Of a stretch of DNA of 64,000 bases, positions 31,610 through 42,984 are shown piece by piece (positions within the stretch are counted from its first letter, which is position 1; each line of letters starts with the position of its first letter). The notes below the pieces were generated by a model. The model was not told the origin of the DNA. It did no database searches and saw only the letters and a program-made list of their open reading frames with translations. Location of the stretch: contig JAEVLN010000005.1 of assembly GCA_018350325.1 (NCBI GenBank), forward strand, positions 506,142-570,141, written 5' to 3'. This DNA comes from Globodera rostochiensis (Eukaryota; Nematoda; Chromadorea; Rhabditida; Heteroderidae). The translations under genes and the position numbers were made by a program.

Positions 31610-32085
31610 ATGCGGCAATGGTGCAGAATTGCGGTCCCGACGAAAAAAAGTTTTAAAAATTCAGAATGCATGTTTTCTAGTGTAAAAAAATGCGTAGAAC
31701 ACGAATCCGAGCTCGGATTTTGCGAATGTTGAACCCCAAACCCGAATTCGAACATTTTTTGAAATTTCGGCCCTGTGAAAAATAATTTCTGTATGAACCT
31801 TCAAAAATGCATGAAACGTTTGTAGTAATGAGAAAACAAACCAATTAAATTGTTTACGGGGTAGGAAAGTGCAAAATAAAAAATTAGTCAACCCAAAAAA
31901 AATGTTGCATTTTCGAAAGTTCGAAAAATGGTCGAATTCGGTTCGGGGTTTGACATTAGCAAAATCCGAGCTCGGATTCGTGTTCTACGCATATTTTTAC
32001 CCTAGAAAACATGTATTTTAAATTATAAACATCCGAAAATTTAAAAAAAAAAGTTCAGCGGGACGCAATTCTGCACCATTGCCCA
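31610..32085. mobile_element. Fold-back element built of two nested inverted repeats
   Basis: The outer arms read CAATGGTGCAGAATTGCGGT (31615) and its inverse ACGCAATTCTGCACCATTG (32065-32083). The inner arms read TTTTCTAGTGTAAAAAAATG (31673) followed by CGTAGAACACGAATCCGAGC, and their inverse at 31950-32005. The inner blocks belong to the GGTAATAC family (GTAGAAcacGAATCCGA). The outer arms may be exon sequence captured twice. Confidence 0.6.
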
Positions 32086-32617
32086 AAATGCCATCGTCGG
32101 CTGTTTCGCAAGCTCCGCCTGCTGCGACTTCAATTGTTTGTTCAAATTCGTCAAATATGGCGTTAATTGTTTTACCGTTTATTGGAACATTGGGACAACA
32201 AATGACGTCAATATAAAAACGCAACAATAAAAAGTTCAAATTTTTAACTCTTCAACTCCACCATGAGAATCCATCCTTTTAAAGAAAATCGTGAGAGCCC
32301 GACGATGCCGACAGGTGCGTCGGAAAAATTTTGGGATTTTTGTAAATGAAATTTCACCAACATTTTTTGCAAAATTAAGCATTTTGGGATCGGAAAAATT
32401 TTCAAAACAAATTGGTTTACATGAGAGTGGAGGATGTCCGGCGGTGCCGATAGGCGCCGCCGTGGGAATTTTTACAAAAATTGGCAACCTTTGTTAAAAT
32501 TTGAAGAAAAATTCAAAAAATATGCGATGAATTTTTTAAAAAATTTGAAAAAATTTTATTAATCAGGGAAGTGTAGCTGACAAGAGGCGAAAAAAATATT
32601 ATTGCTTCCAGTCAAGA

Positions 32618-32675
32618 GGGTTCGAACCCAGACGAAAAGTTCAACTCACCGAAAAGACATACCACTAAGCTGTGG
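32618..32675 (-). repeat. tRNA-derived SINE-like sequence
   Basis: On the minus strand CAGCTTAGTGG (A-box, 32662-32672) is followed by GGGTTCGAACCC (perfect B-box, about 32618-32629). Spacing is near that of a tRNA gene, but no acceptor stem is visible, so it is more likely a SINE head than a functional tRNA. Confidence 0.5.
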
Positions 32676-32809
32676 ATATAATTGGTTGACACCACTAAAA
32701 AAGAAGTGAAATTGTTTGTCGAAAGTATGTCTCAAACAAAATTCAAACAGTGAATCAATATAATCCATTAAAATTCTGATACATTTTTTGAGTGAACAAA
32801 CGCGATAAA

Positions 32810-32985
32810 ATATCGCGATATTTTAACTTTTCGATACGATATATCGAACGATATTTCGATAAAATATCGATATCGAAAAATATCGAATTCCTAACATTTT
32901 TCCGATACGATATATCGAACGATATTTCGATATAAATATCGCGATATTTTTATCGAAATATCGTATCGTGCCGAGCACTAATAGA
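32810..32985. repeat. AT-rich palindromic TATCGATA cluster
   Basis: Many overlapping copies of CGATATTTCGATA and GATACGATATATCGAACG run in both orientations over about 175 bp. The block can fold into several hairpins. No coding or known promoter motif is seen. Confidence 0.7.
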
Positions 32986-33810
32986 TAGAGCGGGAACGGA
33001 CTGAAATGTCTGTGTTTGGGACACCGGTTTAAAAGCTTCATTTTGGGACCGGTTTATTATTCCGCCAATTCCAATGTTTTAATTTTGGTTGAATGCGCGT
33101 GTTATTTATTTCACCTATGCCCCAAATAGGGAAACTAGCCTGTGGTTGGAGATAATTAGGGCGCGGATTTTCAAGTTTTAAATCAAGCATTAATGAAAAA
33201 TTTTACAATTAGTGCGACTTTTTAGTCAGTATAAATCAATATTTTGGCTGCTTCTTTTAGAATAAAAATGCCAACAAAATTAAATTGACAAAAACTTTCG
33301 ATAAACCCCGATTTTCAGGCACTTAACCCTGAAATAGGCGCTAACCCCCCCCCCCCCCCATTTAGGTATTTTAAAAATGCCTAAGTAAGCATTCCAAAAG
33401 CACCAAAAGTCGTTAAAAAGCAAAATTTTGTTCGGAATAAATGCGCTATTTTTGAGCTTATTAACTCAGCAAAGCGTAGTCGCCACTAAAGACATTGTTG
33501 AAATTTTTATGAGAAATTTTTTATTAATAGAATTTTCTTCACCCCGATCCCGAATATTTGTACTCCCCGGTTCCTAACATGGCCAACCCCGACCCCCCGA
33601 CTTTCCTGTCCCCGAGGGGCCGGGGAGCAACACTAATTTTGAGCCAAAATTGATTTTTTTAAAAATTTGGACTCAATCCTGAGCAGGATCCCGCAAATTC
33701 TAAATGCAGGATTAGCAGGATTAATCCTGCAGGATCCGGTCCTGCAAAAAAATTTTGAATTCCTATCCTGCAACAGGATCCGCAAATTTGATTTTGCCGG
33801 TCTCTATTAA

Positions 33811-34340
33811 TTGCTACGCTGATTGATTCAGATGAAAAAGAAAAACAAATGACAATGATTATACGACCACACAAATTCAAATTGTGGACACAATGTCAAA
33901 TAGAAATGCAAGAGAAAGAGAAAAGAGAAATAGCACATGAAGATGACGTGCGAACAAACAGAAACAAAACACGTGTCTGTGGAAAATCACCCATAAAAGA
34001 ATACCGACGAATTGAGCGGAACTGGAATATTTCCCCGATCGGAATTGGAATCACAACAAATGCGACAAAAATTTGGGGTCACAGGAAAATCCTCGATTTA
34101 ATGAATTGGGGGAGAGGAGGGGGGGGGGAGTTTCGCTCAACCCTAAACAGGGACGAATTGAGGAAGAACAATGCTGGCTGAGGGACCGGGCTCATTCTGA
34201 TGACACACACTAAAAGTGGGAGAGTGTTGTTTTAAGGAAAAAGCGAACAGATAGCCCAAGGCAAAATGCCGCCAGCGACTTTTTTGAGTGGGACTGTAAC
34301 AATAAATTGAAGGCGAGTACAATTTTCGTGTCGGATTCCT
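33811..34340. repeat. Long direct repeat, copy 1
   Basis: From GCTACGCTGATTGAT through CGACCACACAAATTCAAATT, CACGTGTCTGTGGAAAA, CCCCGATCGGAATTGGAATC and a poly-G tract to AATAAATTG, this is nearly identical to 36458-37055. No coding signal is shared. Differences are small indels near each end. The repeated unit has no inverted ends, so it may be a segmental duplication or an unclassified element. Confidence 0.8.
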
Positions 34341-34377
34341 TTCAATCTTTTTTACATGAGTCCTATAGGTAAATTGA

Positions 34378-34424
34378 TAGCTTAGTGGTTTCTCTTTACG
34401 ATTTTGTGTTTTGGGTTCTAACCC
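34378..34424 (+). repeat. tRNA-derived SINE-like sequence
   Basis: TAGCTTAGTGG (A-box, 34378-34388) and GGTTCTAACCC (B-box-like, 34414-34424) are in the same order and similar spacing to the 32618 sequence. It lies just after the long direct repeat copy 1. Confidence 0.45.
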
Positions 34425-35278
34425 GCTACAGTGCGATCATTTTCTTTAACCTTTCTTTGGCCTTCACATTCTATCCCCCTTTAACGGAACATTTTTAATG
34501 TTTTTCAATTATTTTTAAATTAAAATACGCACAAAAAAAGACCGCCGGACATCCTCCACTCTTATGTAAACCAATTTTTTCCCCGAAATTATGAAGAAAA
34601 ATGCTCAATTTTGCGAAAATTTTGGTGAAATTGCTTAACAAAACCCCCCAAATTTCTCCCGGCGTCGCCTATCGGAACCGACGGGCCGCCACTGAAAGCA
34701 TAAAGTCGACCAATTCATTGTAGTTTTTGGATCATTTTTCTTAACAAAATTAAGTCAAAAATTCAAAATTTTCTCGGCGGCGCCTATCGGCACCGCCGAC
34801 ACCCCACCCTCATAAAAGCTTAAAATGGGCATATGAAGGCCTCTGAAACAAAAAATGCATCCTTCAAAATTTTAAAAATGAATAGGTATTTCAAAAAATA
34901 TTTATTAAATAAATTATTTTTAAAAAAATTTTTCTAGTCACATAAAAAAATTTTCGATTTTGTTTCGATTTTCGAATTTCGATTTTCGACGTTTTTTTCC
35001 TTTCGATTTTCGATTTCGAACTTTTCAGTTTCGATTTCGACTTTTTTTTTACTTTCGACACAGCCCTGGTACCCGAGTGGGGGTCGTTTCGGCCCCGACG
35101 TTTCTGCTCCGGCGTTTCGGCCCCATTCTGTAATTTCTTTAGAATCCGATTCGAACAGTTTTTCGAAATACAAAAATTATTTTGGCCTCGAAACATTCAA
35201 AAAGGGCTGGGTTAAAGATGTAAAAAGTACGTACATAATATGTGAAAACGATGAGGATTTTTCTTTATATGCATCAGG

Positions 35279-35394
35279 GTTACGTCGAAACCTCTCGATT
35301 TCGATAATTTCGAGCTTATCTCGTTTCGATGCCGAAAACCAAAATAAAAACATTTCGACTTAGAAAATTTGTCTTTCGATGAAACCCTGATGCA
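35279..35394. mobile_element. Short MITE with ATGCATCAGGGTT ends (copy 2)
   Basis: It begins ATGCATCAGGGTTACGTCGA and ends CGATGAAACCCTGATGCAT. It is nested in the 35076-35549 element and matches 50708-50839 at nearly every base and 5722-5852 more distantly. Confidence 0.7.
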
Positions 35395-35397
35395 TGT

Positions 35398-35540
35398 CCT
35401 TGGGGCCGAAACGCCGGGGCCGAAACGTCGGGGCCGAAACGCCGGGGCCGAAACGTCGGGGCCGAAACGCCGGGGCCGAAACGCCGGGGCCGAAACGCCG
35501 GGGCCGAAACGTCGGGGCCGAAACGCCGGGGCCGAAACGA
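35398..35540. repeat. 14-bp tandem array (GGGGCCGAAACGYC)
   Basis: About ten units of GGGGCCGAAACGCC or GGGGCCGAAACGTC. Because 14 is not a multiple of 3, each frame reads the same 14-residue repeat (GAETPGPKRRGRNA), which produces spurious open frames on both strands. Confidence 0.88.
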
Positions 35541-35639
35541 CCTGTTCCCAGGTACCCATATTCCGGAATTTTTCCGGACTTCAGTAAAGGCTTATTTCAA
35601 TAATCAATCGGAGACCATCAAAATGGGAGTTAAAGAAAA

Positions 35640-36110
35640 CTGTTTTTTGAGCCAATATGGTCATATAATTTCCCGAATTCGAACGATTATTAGAAAATTT
35701 AAATTTTTTCAAGAATCAATTTTAGCCTTAAAATCATTCAAAAATCGATCTTTAATTTGCTTTTTCGTTATGTTGTGTTTTTGAGTGTCATAAAAATAAA
35801 AAGTCAAGCAATGATTTTAAAAAATGGGTTATACTAAAGCTGGTGCCCCCATTTTTTGAAAAAAAATAAAATTTGGTAATACTCCAATTTGTACTCATTA
35901 TTTTTTGAAAAAATATGTTTCAAAGTTCGATAAAAGCTGTTTCTATGAGTATTCGGGGTTGTAGAATCCGAATTCGAACTCCGTTTCGACTTTTTTCGAA
36001 AATTCAAATTGCCCAAAATTCAAAAACCCGGCTCCAGGGTTCGCAATTGGTCGAAACTGAGGTCGGATTAGTCGAAACGGAAGTCTGATTCTGGGTACTT
36101 TTCCGTTATG
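35640..36110. repeat. GGTAATAC-family copies
   Basis: Degraded family blocks include GGTTATACTAAAGCTGGTGC (35828), GGTAATACTCC (35874), GGGGTTGTAGAATCCGAATT (35954) and CCAGGGTTCGCAATTGGTCG (36031). The order suggests one copy inserted into another. Confidence 0.5.
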
Positions 36111-36262
36111 CAGCCGCACTTCAAAAAGCGTAGCGCTGGTGGCATAAAAGCAACAATTCGCGACAAAATATCATCAAAGAGGTCCGTTTAGCATTTTGCA
36201 GTCTTCGCGTCATAATGCGAATACTCCTAGAAACAGCTTTTATCGAACTTTGAAACAATTTA
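35918..36262. repeat. Fold-back, TTTCAAAGTTCGATAAAAGC arms
   Basis: The left arm at 35920 reads GTTTCAAAGTTCGATAAAAG then CTGTTTCTATGAGTATTCG. The right arm around 36222-36262 is its inverse (CGAATACTCCTAGAAACAGC then TTTTATCGAACTTTGAAAC). It is the subterminal block of the GGTAATAC family. Confidence 0.6.
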
Positions 36263-36457
36263 TTTTTTCAAAAAATGGGGTACAACCTTTTTCTTAAAAG
36301 TCGTGACAACATCCTTTTAGGAGTTTTTGAGGTCGTGGAATCCGGATTCCACCAAAAAGTCGCTCTGAAGCAAAGTGCTGTTCGGAATAAATGCGCTATT
36401 TTTGGGCTTAACTCTTCAAAGCGTACTCGTAAAAAATGATGACAAATGCCTGAAATT

Positions 36458-37055
36458 CTGGCTACGCTGATTGATGATCAGGTCAATTATTCAGATGAAA
36501 GAAAACAACAAAACAAACAAATGATAACACAATGCGCACAACAACATTTTATGTGATTATACGACCACACAAATTCAAATTGTGGACACAATGCCAAATA
36601 AAAATGTGAGAGAGAGAGAAAGAGAAATAGCACATGAAGATGACGTGCGAACAAACAGAAACAAAACACGTGTCTGTGGAAAACACCCATAAAAGAATAC
36701 CGACGAATTGAGCGGAACTGGAATATTTCCCCGATCGGAATTGGAATCACAACAAATGCGACAAAAATTTGGGGTCACAGGAAAATCCTCGATTTAATGA
36801 ATTGGGGGAGAGGAGGGGGGGGGGGAGTTTCGCTCAACCCTAAACAGGGACGAATTGAGGAAGAACAATGCTGGCTGAGGGACCGGGCTCATTCTGATGA
36901 CACACACTAAAAGTGGGAGAGTGTTGTTTTAAGGAAAAAGCGAACAGATAGCCCAAGGCAAAATGCCACCGGCGCCTTTTTTGAGTGGGACTCTCGCGTC
37001 TACAACTCTAACAATAAATTGGGGGCGAGTAACCTCCGACAATTTTCGGGTCGAA
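36458..37055. repeat. Long direct repeat, copy 2
   Basis: Second copy of the 33811-34340 unit, ending about 100 bp downstream of the PHF14-like stop codon. It carries an extra CTCGCGTCTACAACTCTAAC and GGGGGCGAGTAACCTCCGAC near its end that copy 1 lacks. Confidence 0.8.
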
Positions 37056-37152
37056 TTCCTCCGGGCACTCGAAAATCGGTTCGGTTTTTGGCTGGCCCAG
37101 CGAATCCTTAAAAATTTAGTCAAAAGCGTATTTTATTTACCCATTTTGGCCG

Positions 37153-40100
37153 TCAAGCGATGCTAACGAAGCTGCTGCTCCGAGGCGTGCGACGCTGACG
37201 CTTTGCGCGATTTTGCAACAATGACCAGTCGTTGGACGACGACGCTTTGTTGGACTGAACAAATTGTCAAAAATTCCATCATCAAAAGATAAGCCTCAAA
37301 AAAATTGAAAATTCGAAAAACTGATTTAGAGTTAGTTCTAAAATTGAGCTTGAACATTTTTCAGCGTATGGCAATCGGCTTCAACGAATCTTCAAATAAT
37401 CAGCTTCTGACTAACCCCAAAAAAAGATCAGAGATCAAGATTATTGTTTACTTGGATGATCAGAAATGCCCGATTCGTCTTAAAAAATCAAGCGTTCTAA
37501 TCAGCGCTTAGGGTCCCCGGATCGGGTCATTTAAACGCTGACTCTGATTGATGATGATTAATAAATAGCCCTCACTCACCACTTCTTCCTTGCGGGCATG
37601 AGTGCCACCCTCCCCCTTTTCCGCCTCCCCCTCCGCCCCATCGGTCTCTGAAGGGCACGCACAGTTGGAGCACTCAAAGCGCGAGAATTTGCTCTTCGCC
37701 GGCATTTTGGCCAACGGCGGGTCCAAACAGCCGATGTGATAATGGCATTTGCACGTGTCACAGTAAACCAAACGGTGCGCGTCGGTAGCCTGTAGAGGCA
37801 AGCAAAGATTATTCACAAAAAAATGTAAAAATGTCTGAGGCTATAAATGAAAAAAAGGCCTGAAAGCTAAGTAAAAAGAAAAATGGTTTAAAGGCCGAGA
37901 GCCAGTGCGTTGCTCTAGGGCTGACCGAGAGCCAAAAACGCAGTCCATTACTCGTTATTTTCTCTGAAAATAAAAAACGTTTTTTTGTCCATAAAAAATA
38001 GCGACAATAATATCCTAAAGCATAAAGCGTAGTTAGCCATCAATCAATCGATAAGAAAAAGCACAGAGAACACAACATTTAACACACCGCAAATGTGGAC
38101 ACAGACACACACCTTTTTGCATTTATGGCACTGCAAAGACAGCGGCGATATAGGCAGAGCAGCAGCATTTACAACACTTTTTGTCGCAGTCTTTGACACC
38201 GTTTGCGCAGCATCGCCCCCGGCGTTATTGTTGCCGTCGGCTACGGGATCCGTTTTTGTTCTGAAATTTAATGGCAATTTTTGGTGCGTTTTTCACACGA
38301 AGTTCACTTTGCCATAGTGTTGTTCGGCTGTATCGACTTTGTCTGCCGAATGGGATGTGAAGGAGCGGTGGTTTTTGGCATAATTTCCGGCGATTTGGCA
38401 CCATCTGGCGATTTAGAAGACCTAAACTTTTAAACATAAACCCAAAAAAGTTGGAGGAAAATCAATTAAAATGCCATTTTAGCCCCTCTCCCCTTAAAAT
38501 TGGCTCTGTTCTTGCAGCACACGCCCACCTCCTCCTCCGTTTCACTGGCATTTTTTTGTTTGTCTCCAGCGGCAACTTTTCAGCAGCGGACAGAAGAAGC
38601 GGCGAATTTGGCGCCAATTTGATCAACACCGATCGGAACTGCTCAAACAAAAGCTGCTGATCGGCATGCGCGCGTTGCTCGTCGCCGTGCACATTACGCA
38701 ACTGAAAAGTGTTAACATAAAAATTGAATATTTTTTGAAAAATTGACGCTAAACAAAAATTGAAATTATTATCACAATCTCAATTTAATTTCAGAGCGAA
38801 GCAAAAATCAATACAAAAACATTATTTTTCAATTAACGAAATAAGAAACAAAACGGGAAAAAATTTTCGAAATCGTTATTCCGGCTAAAACCTGATACCG
38901 ACGCGATCACAACAATTTAAAATAATGGCCGGACGGACTCCCAAAATGCCGAATAATTTTTGTTCGGCATTCGGTCGGGATCCCGCAAAATCTCGATCGA
39001 GATCGCAAGCAACTCCGACCGGTCTCTAGGTGATAAGAATGGAAGCCACGACAAAACAATTTAGGGCTTACCTCCTCCAATTTTCGCTCCGCCTCCTTTT
39101 GCTGCCGTTGGCGTTGTGCCAACTCCCGGTTGAGTTGCGCCAGGCGCACATCCTCGCCAGGCAGGCCGACCAGGTCGCGATGCTCCATGTAACTGAAACG
39201 ATTTTATGAGCAGTTCAGCATTAAAAAATGTAAAAAGAATAAAACGAAAAATTCTTAATTAAATCTCCTATTCATCAACAATACAAAAAAATGTGGCAAT
39301 TTCTGAAGTTCATTGCAGCTATATGTATATGATTATTTGAGAATTTTCACACCTTACCTGACAAATGTTTTCGAAAATGTAGGCGTCAAGCTGAACGGGA
39401 GCTGTGCAGCCGGGACAGCACTGAACTCCCCGGCAAACTGTTCACCGTCAAAACCGAGCAGTTCATGCATCTCCGAAAATGCGTTGAGAATGCGCGAGTT
39501 GGCGTGCAACAGTTTGGCACGCTTTTGCTATAATTTTTAATCCATGCAAAGAATATAAAACAAAAAGCCCCCCGTATTGTTTGAACAGCTCGAGCCCGGA
39601 GTTGAACAAAGATTTATATTGTTGTGCCCACCGTTGGCGCTGTTGTGACGGCGGCGGTCGTCGTCTCATGGTGACGCACGCGTTGCTGGTAGTCACGCAG
39701 CTGTACCGCACGCTTGCGCTCCTGGCGCGCGTCCAAACTGACGCGGTTCCAACGGACCATCCGACGCTCCTCCGACTCCACAAATTTGGCATATCTGTAC
39801 ATGAACAGTTAGTTGATGAACCGTTTTTTGTTGCATTTTTTCGCAACGCCCCCTCCCCCGCCCGGGGGGAGGGGATCTATAACGCACTAAAAGTACAAAA
39901 GTAATCGGTAGACCCTGCAGGCACTAATTAGTAAAGAGCCCGGACCGATCAAGATCTCGATCGACGGTTTGGTGGGTAAAAGTTGAATGGCCCCCGGGGG
40001 TAAAAAACTACCAGTTAAAAAGTGACAAAACTTACGCATTTTTCATCCGCAGAACGGAGACGTCCTTCGGCGCGTGCTTCTTGCAGTACAAATAGCCGAC

Positions 40101-42984
40101 TTCGGAGTGCACAGTTTCGGTTGAACGGACAGCAACTGCACCACAACCACTTTTGCCATTCTGCTGCCGATGGTTGTTGTTGCTGGTGCCGAAGATGCCG
40201 CCGCCGCGATGGTGACGATGCGCCTCGCTTTCCAAATCGATCAGAAGCCCCAAGCTGTAAGAAAGTGATCAGAGATCAGTTTGGTTTTGAGAAAAGAATC
40301 AAAAAAACAGTTTTCAAAATCGATCAAAATAGTTCAGTGTCCGATTTAAATTTGATCAGTGTTGTCGTCCCAACTATTTCAGTAAAAACGCGCGCGAGGA
40401 CGGTGTTGCGTACGTACCGTTGTGCGCACGTCACGTGGTAGAAGTGCTTGCACATGCCCGCGTCACATTGCACCGTAATGCCGGTGCGTGCCCCCAACGC
40501 ATGCGTCGGCGTTCTGCCACCGCTGCTGCAACAGCCCGCGCACGCCTTGCGCCCAAACGCACGCGTATCGATGCCGCGCCAACTGACCGCGCTGAGCGCC
40601 TCCGCGTCCGCAAAACTGACGCCCGGCGTGAACGCGGCGCACAACACGTGCACCCAACCGCCGCCAGCATCGGAAACTAAAAATGTTGAATTTTAAGAAA
40701 TGCTTTTAAATGTTGGACAAATTTGAATTCTCAAAATATTTTAAAGAAAAATTCGAAATTACCCCCTAAAAAGGCAATAAAATGGGTAAAAACCCACCAG
40801 CTTTCTTGAAGGCGCCATAACGACTCGGGCACAGCTCGCAGTGCGGGACGTCGGCCACGTTGAAAAGGCACGGCTCGCAAAACCAGGGCTCAGTGGACGC
40901 TGACGAAACGACGCTTTGAGTGTCCGCTGTTGCGGATGCTGAAGCAATTGGCGGCAAATGCCCATTTTTGGGCTGGTTGTTGAACTGAAAATGCGAGACA
41001 TAAAAATTTTGGCGATTTCAGCCCCCCCCCCTTGGGCTGGTCAGGATTAAAATTGAAAAAAATTGCAAAATTTTTTCAAATGGAATTCGGTTTTGTGTTT
41101 GTGGTAGGTAGGCTGGAACCCCTTTTTTTTATTGCCTCCTCTTGCTGTTGATGCTTCGAAGAATTGTTGGGGGTGGCGGCTGCCTGTTGATGTTCTCCTG
41201 ACCCTCCTCCCCCGTCGTCCTCCACCACAACAGCGCCGTAACAGAGTTCATGAACGGAAAGGGCACAACTGAAGAGAGAAATTTTTGATAAAAATTTTCG
41301 GAAAAATACCCACCCACCCCCTAACTTTTTTTATTTATTTAAAAAAATTAATAATAAAAAAGAAGCCCAAATAAAAATGATGGTTGGCTGACTGACTGGC
41401 ACATACCGGTCGCATTGGATCAGTTCCCCGCAGTGGTCGGCCGGCCGCAAGTTAAGGCAAATGGCACACAATTGGGCCTCGCTGCTCCCATCCGCCTGCA
41501 CGGGCAATGAATTGAAAAAATTAATGGGAAATTTAAAGGTAATGACTGAAAAATTGTCGTATTTTGTTGAGAAATTCAAAGAAATGCCATGCCATTCATT
41601 GGTTAAGCAAATTTTTTTGTTCTCATTTTGGTGTCTTATTTTGCAAATCCAAAAAATAACGGGTTCTGTGGAGGGGTCAGCGACTGTTTCCTGTTTTGTT
41701 CCATCGTCGTTTTGGTGTCCCATAAGTCCGTTGATTTTTTTGTTGTTTTTGCCGCCGCCCCTTTTGCGCTTCTTCAACAACTGCTGCTGTTGCTGCACCG
41801 TGATCAAATTGTTGGTGTTGTTATTGCTCTGTTAAAGAAAAGGAGGGGGAAGGTTAAGTTAAAAAAACAATGTTTGTATTGCGTTCTCTGAACCAATGAT
41901 CAAAAATGAGGAACGAAAGGGACAACTACTGCACCACCAAAAGAGTTAAACATGAACCCATTTTGTTCTACAACCAACTGCAAAAACGTAGTGGTAGTAT
42001 CATTCGGTATGTTTTGTATATTTCAATCCCAAAATTATTTGGTTCGGACTCTCGAGACTTAAAGCAACAACCCTGGCAAAGCTTTGCGCTATGCTTTTTG
42101 TCGGGTTTCTTAAACAATTTTTTGAATTTCGTTCAACCGAAATCGGAGCGGAACCGAACTGCTCGGTGTCTTCGGGCAACTGAAATGAGCAAAAAATCGC
42201 GCCACCAACCCATCCCCGACAACCAAAATGAATGTTTTTTAGTAATTAAACATTTTTAACAACAAACCGTCGATGCTCCCCCCTCAGCGTCCAGTTGGAT
42301 GACAGCAGCAATTTTGTGGTTGTGGTCAACGTTGTCGCGGGTGTCCTAACAACAAAAAACTTTTAACTAAAATATTTTTAACATCAAAAACGTTAATTCT
42401 TTCATTTTTTATGTACATATTTTTTGCCAAATTATACAAAAACATTTTTAATAAAATGTTAACGAGATGGGGGTTTAAGTAAATTTTTGAAGGAAAAAAA
42501 ATGCACACAAACCCTCTTTTGATCGATGTTATTATCGGTGTCACTGGCCTCGTCATCGGACGAATTGCCGCCGCTGTCGTCGGACTGTCGCTCATCGGCT
42601 GATTGAGAGAAGGAATCGCCGTCATTAGCCGACTCGCCGGACTCGTCGTCGTCGGAACAGCGCGACTCATTGGACACTAAAATTGTTGAATTGACAAAAT
42701 GATTCCGTCCGTTTCGTCAAGTAAAAATGACCGAATTGTTTTTAATAAGAACAAATCCGTGTTTGTAACCAGAAAATCTCAAAAACGTCAAGAAAAAACG
42801 TGTTCAAATTCTTTCAATTTCTTTTTTTGATGATGTTGAACGTTTTTTTGTTTAAATAAAGTCGAACATGGAAAAATGACGTCCTCGTCCTCTTCATCGT
42901 CGTCCTCCCCGCAGGGCAACAGTTGTTGTTCATCGAAAAACGCTGCGTTCGGCTTAATTTGACGCTTGCCGGGCTCACGGGCGA
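37153..42984 (-). CDS. PHF14-like PHD-finger chromatin protein
   Basis: Exons on minus follow the order of vertebrate PHF14. Near 42984 is VAREPGKRQIKPNAAFFDEQ with an acidic stretch, then Ser/Asp-rich exons near 42670. The first PHD is split over 41500-41404 (CAICLNLRPADHCGELIQCD) and 41270-41130 (CALSVHELCYG). It continues as STEPWFCEPCLFNVADVPHC (40870), then an extended PHD with GWVHVLCAAFTPGVSFADAE and ITVQCDAGMCKHFYHVTCAQ (40677-40420) and VGYLYCKKHAPKD (40100). Helical exons follow (39795, 39530, 39190, 38700). A further PHD has LQCHKCKK (38110) and YCDTCKCHYHIGCLDPPLAK (37740). A good donor (GTG|GTGAGT) leads to the last exon, which is basic (LLQNRAKRQRRTPRSSSF) with the stop at 37153. 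The true first exon upstream of 42984 was not found. Nuclear histone-binding regulator by family. Confidence 0.85.

Larger units (their letters stand above)
31079..33810. other. Repeat-rich gene desert
   Basis: It includes a fold-back at 31610-32085, an imperfect GGCGGTGCCGATAGGCGCC palindrome (about 32440), a tRNA-like sequence and an AT-rich palindromic cluster. Minus-strand open stretches near 31400-31600 (NPSLYFDVNDPPMAELDWTI) and 32080-32170 (PINGKTINAIFDEFEQTIEV) look exon-like in composition but match nothing I recognise. They may be remnants of a lost gene. Confidence 0.5.
35076..35549. mobile_element. Element with GTCGTTTCGGCCCC ends, copy 1
   Basis: It starts AGTGGGGGTCGTTTCGGCCC and ends GGGGCCGAAACGACCTGTTCCC, inverse over the GTCGTTTCGGCCCC core. 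The flanks TGGTACCCG (35067-35075) and AGGTACCCA (35550-35558) agree at 7 of 9 positions, as an aged 9-bp duplication would. Inside lie an ATGCATCAGGG MITE (35279-35394) and a 14-bp tandem array (35398-35540). The same arrangement recurs at 49441-50921, where the 9-bp duplication is perfect. Confidence 0.7.

Noticed and set aside
32618..32675. A functional tRNA gene
   Set aside because: A- and B-boxes are present but no acceptor, D or anticodon stems can be formed.
35369..35603. Long open frames encoding GAETPGPKRRGRNA repeats
   Set aside because: They arise from a 14-bp tandem DNA repeat read in all frames; both strands are open and there are no gene signals.
40420..40696. Several overlapping plus-strand frames with Arg/Ala-rich products
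   Set aside because: They are antisense shadows of the GC-rich PHD exon of the PHF14-like gene.
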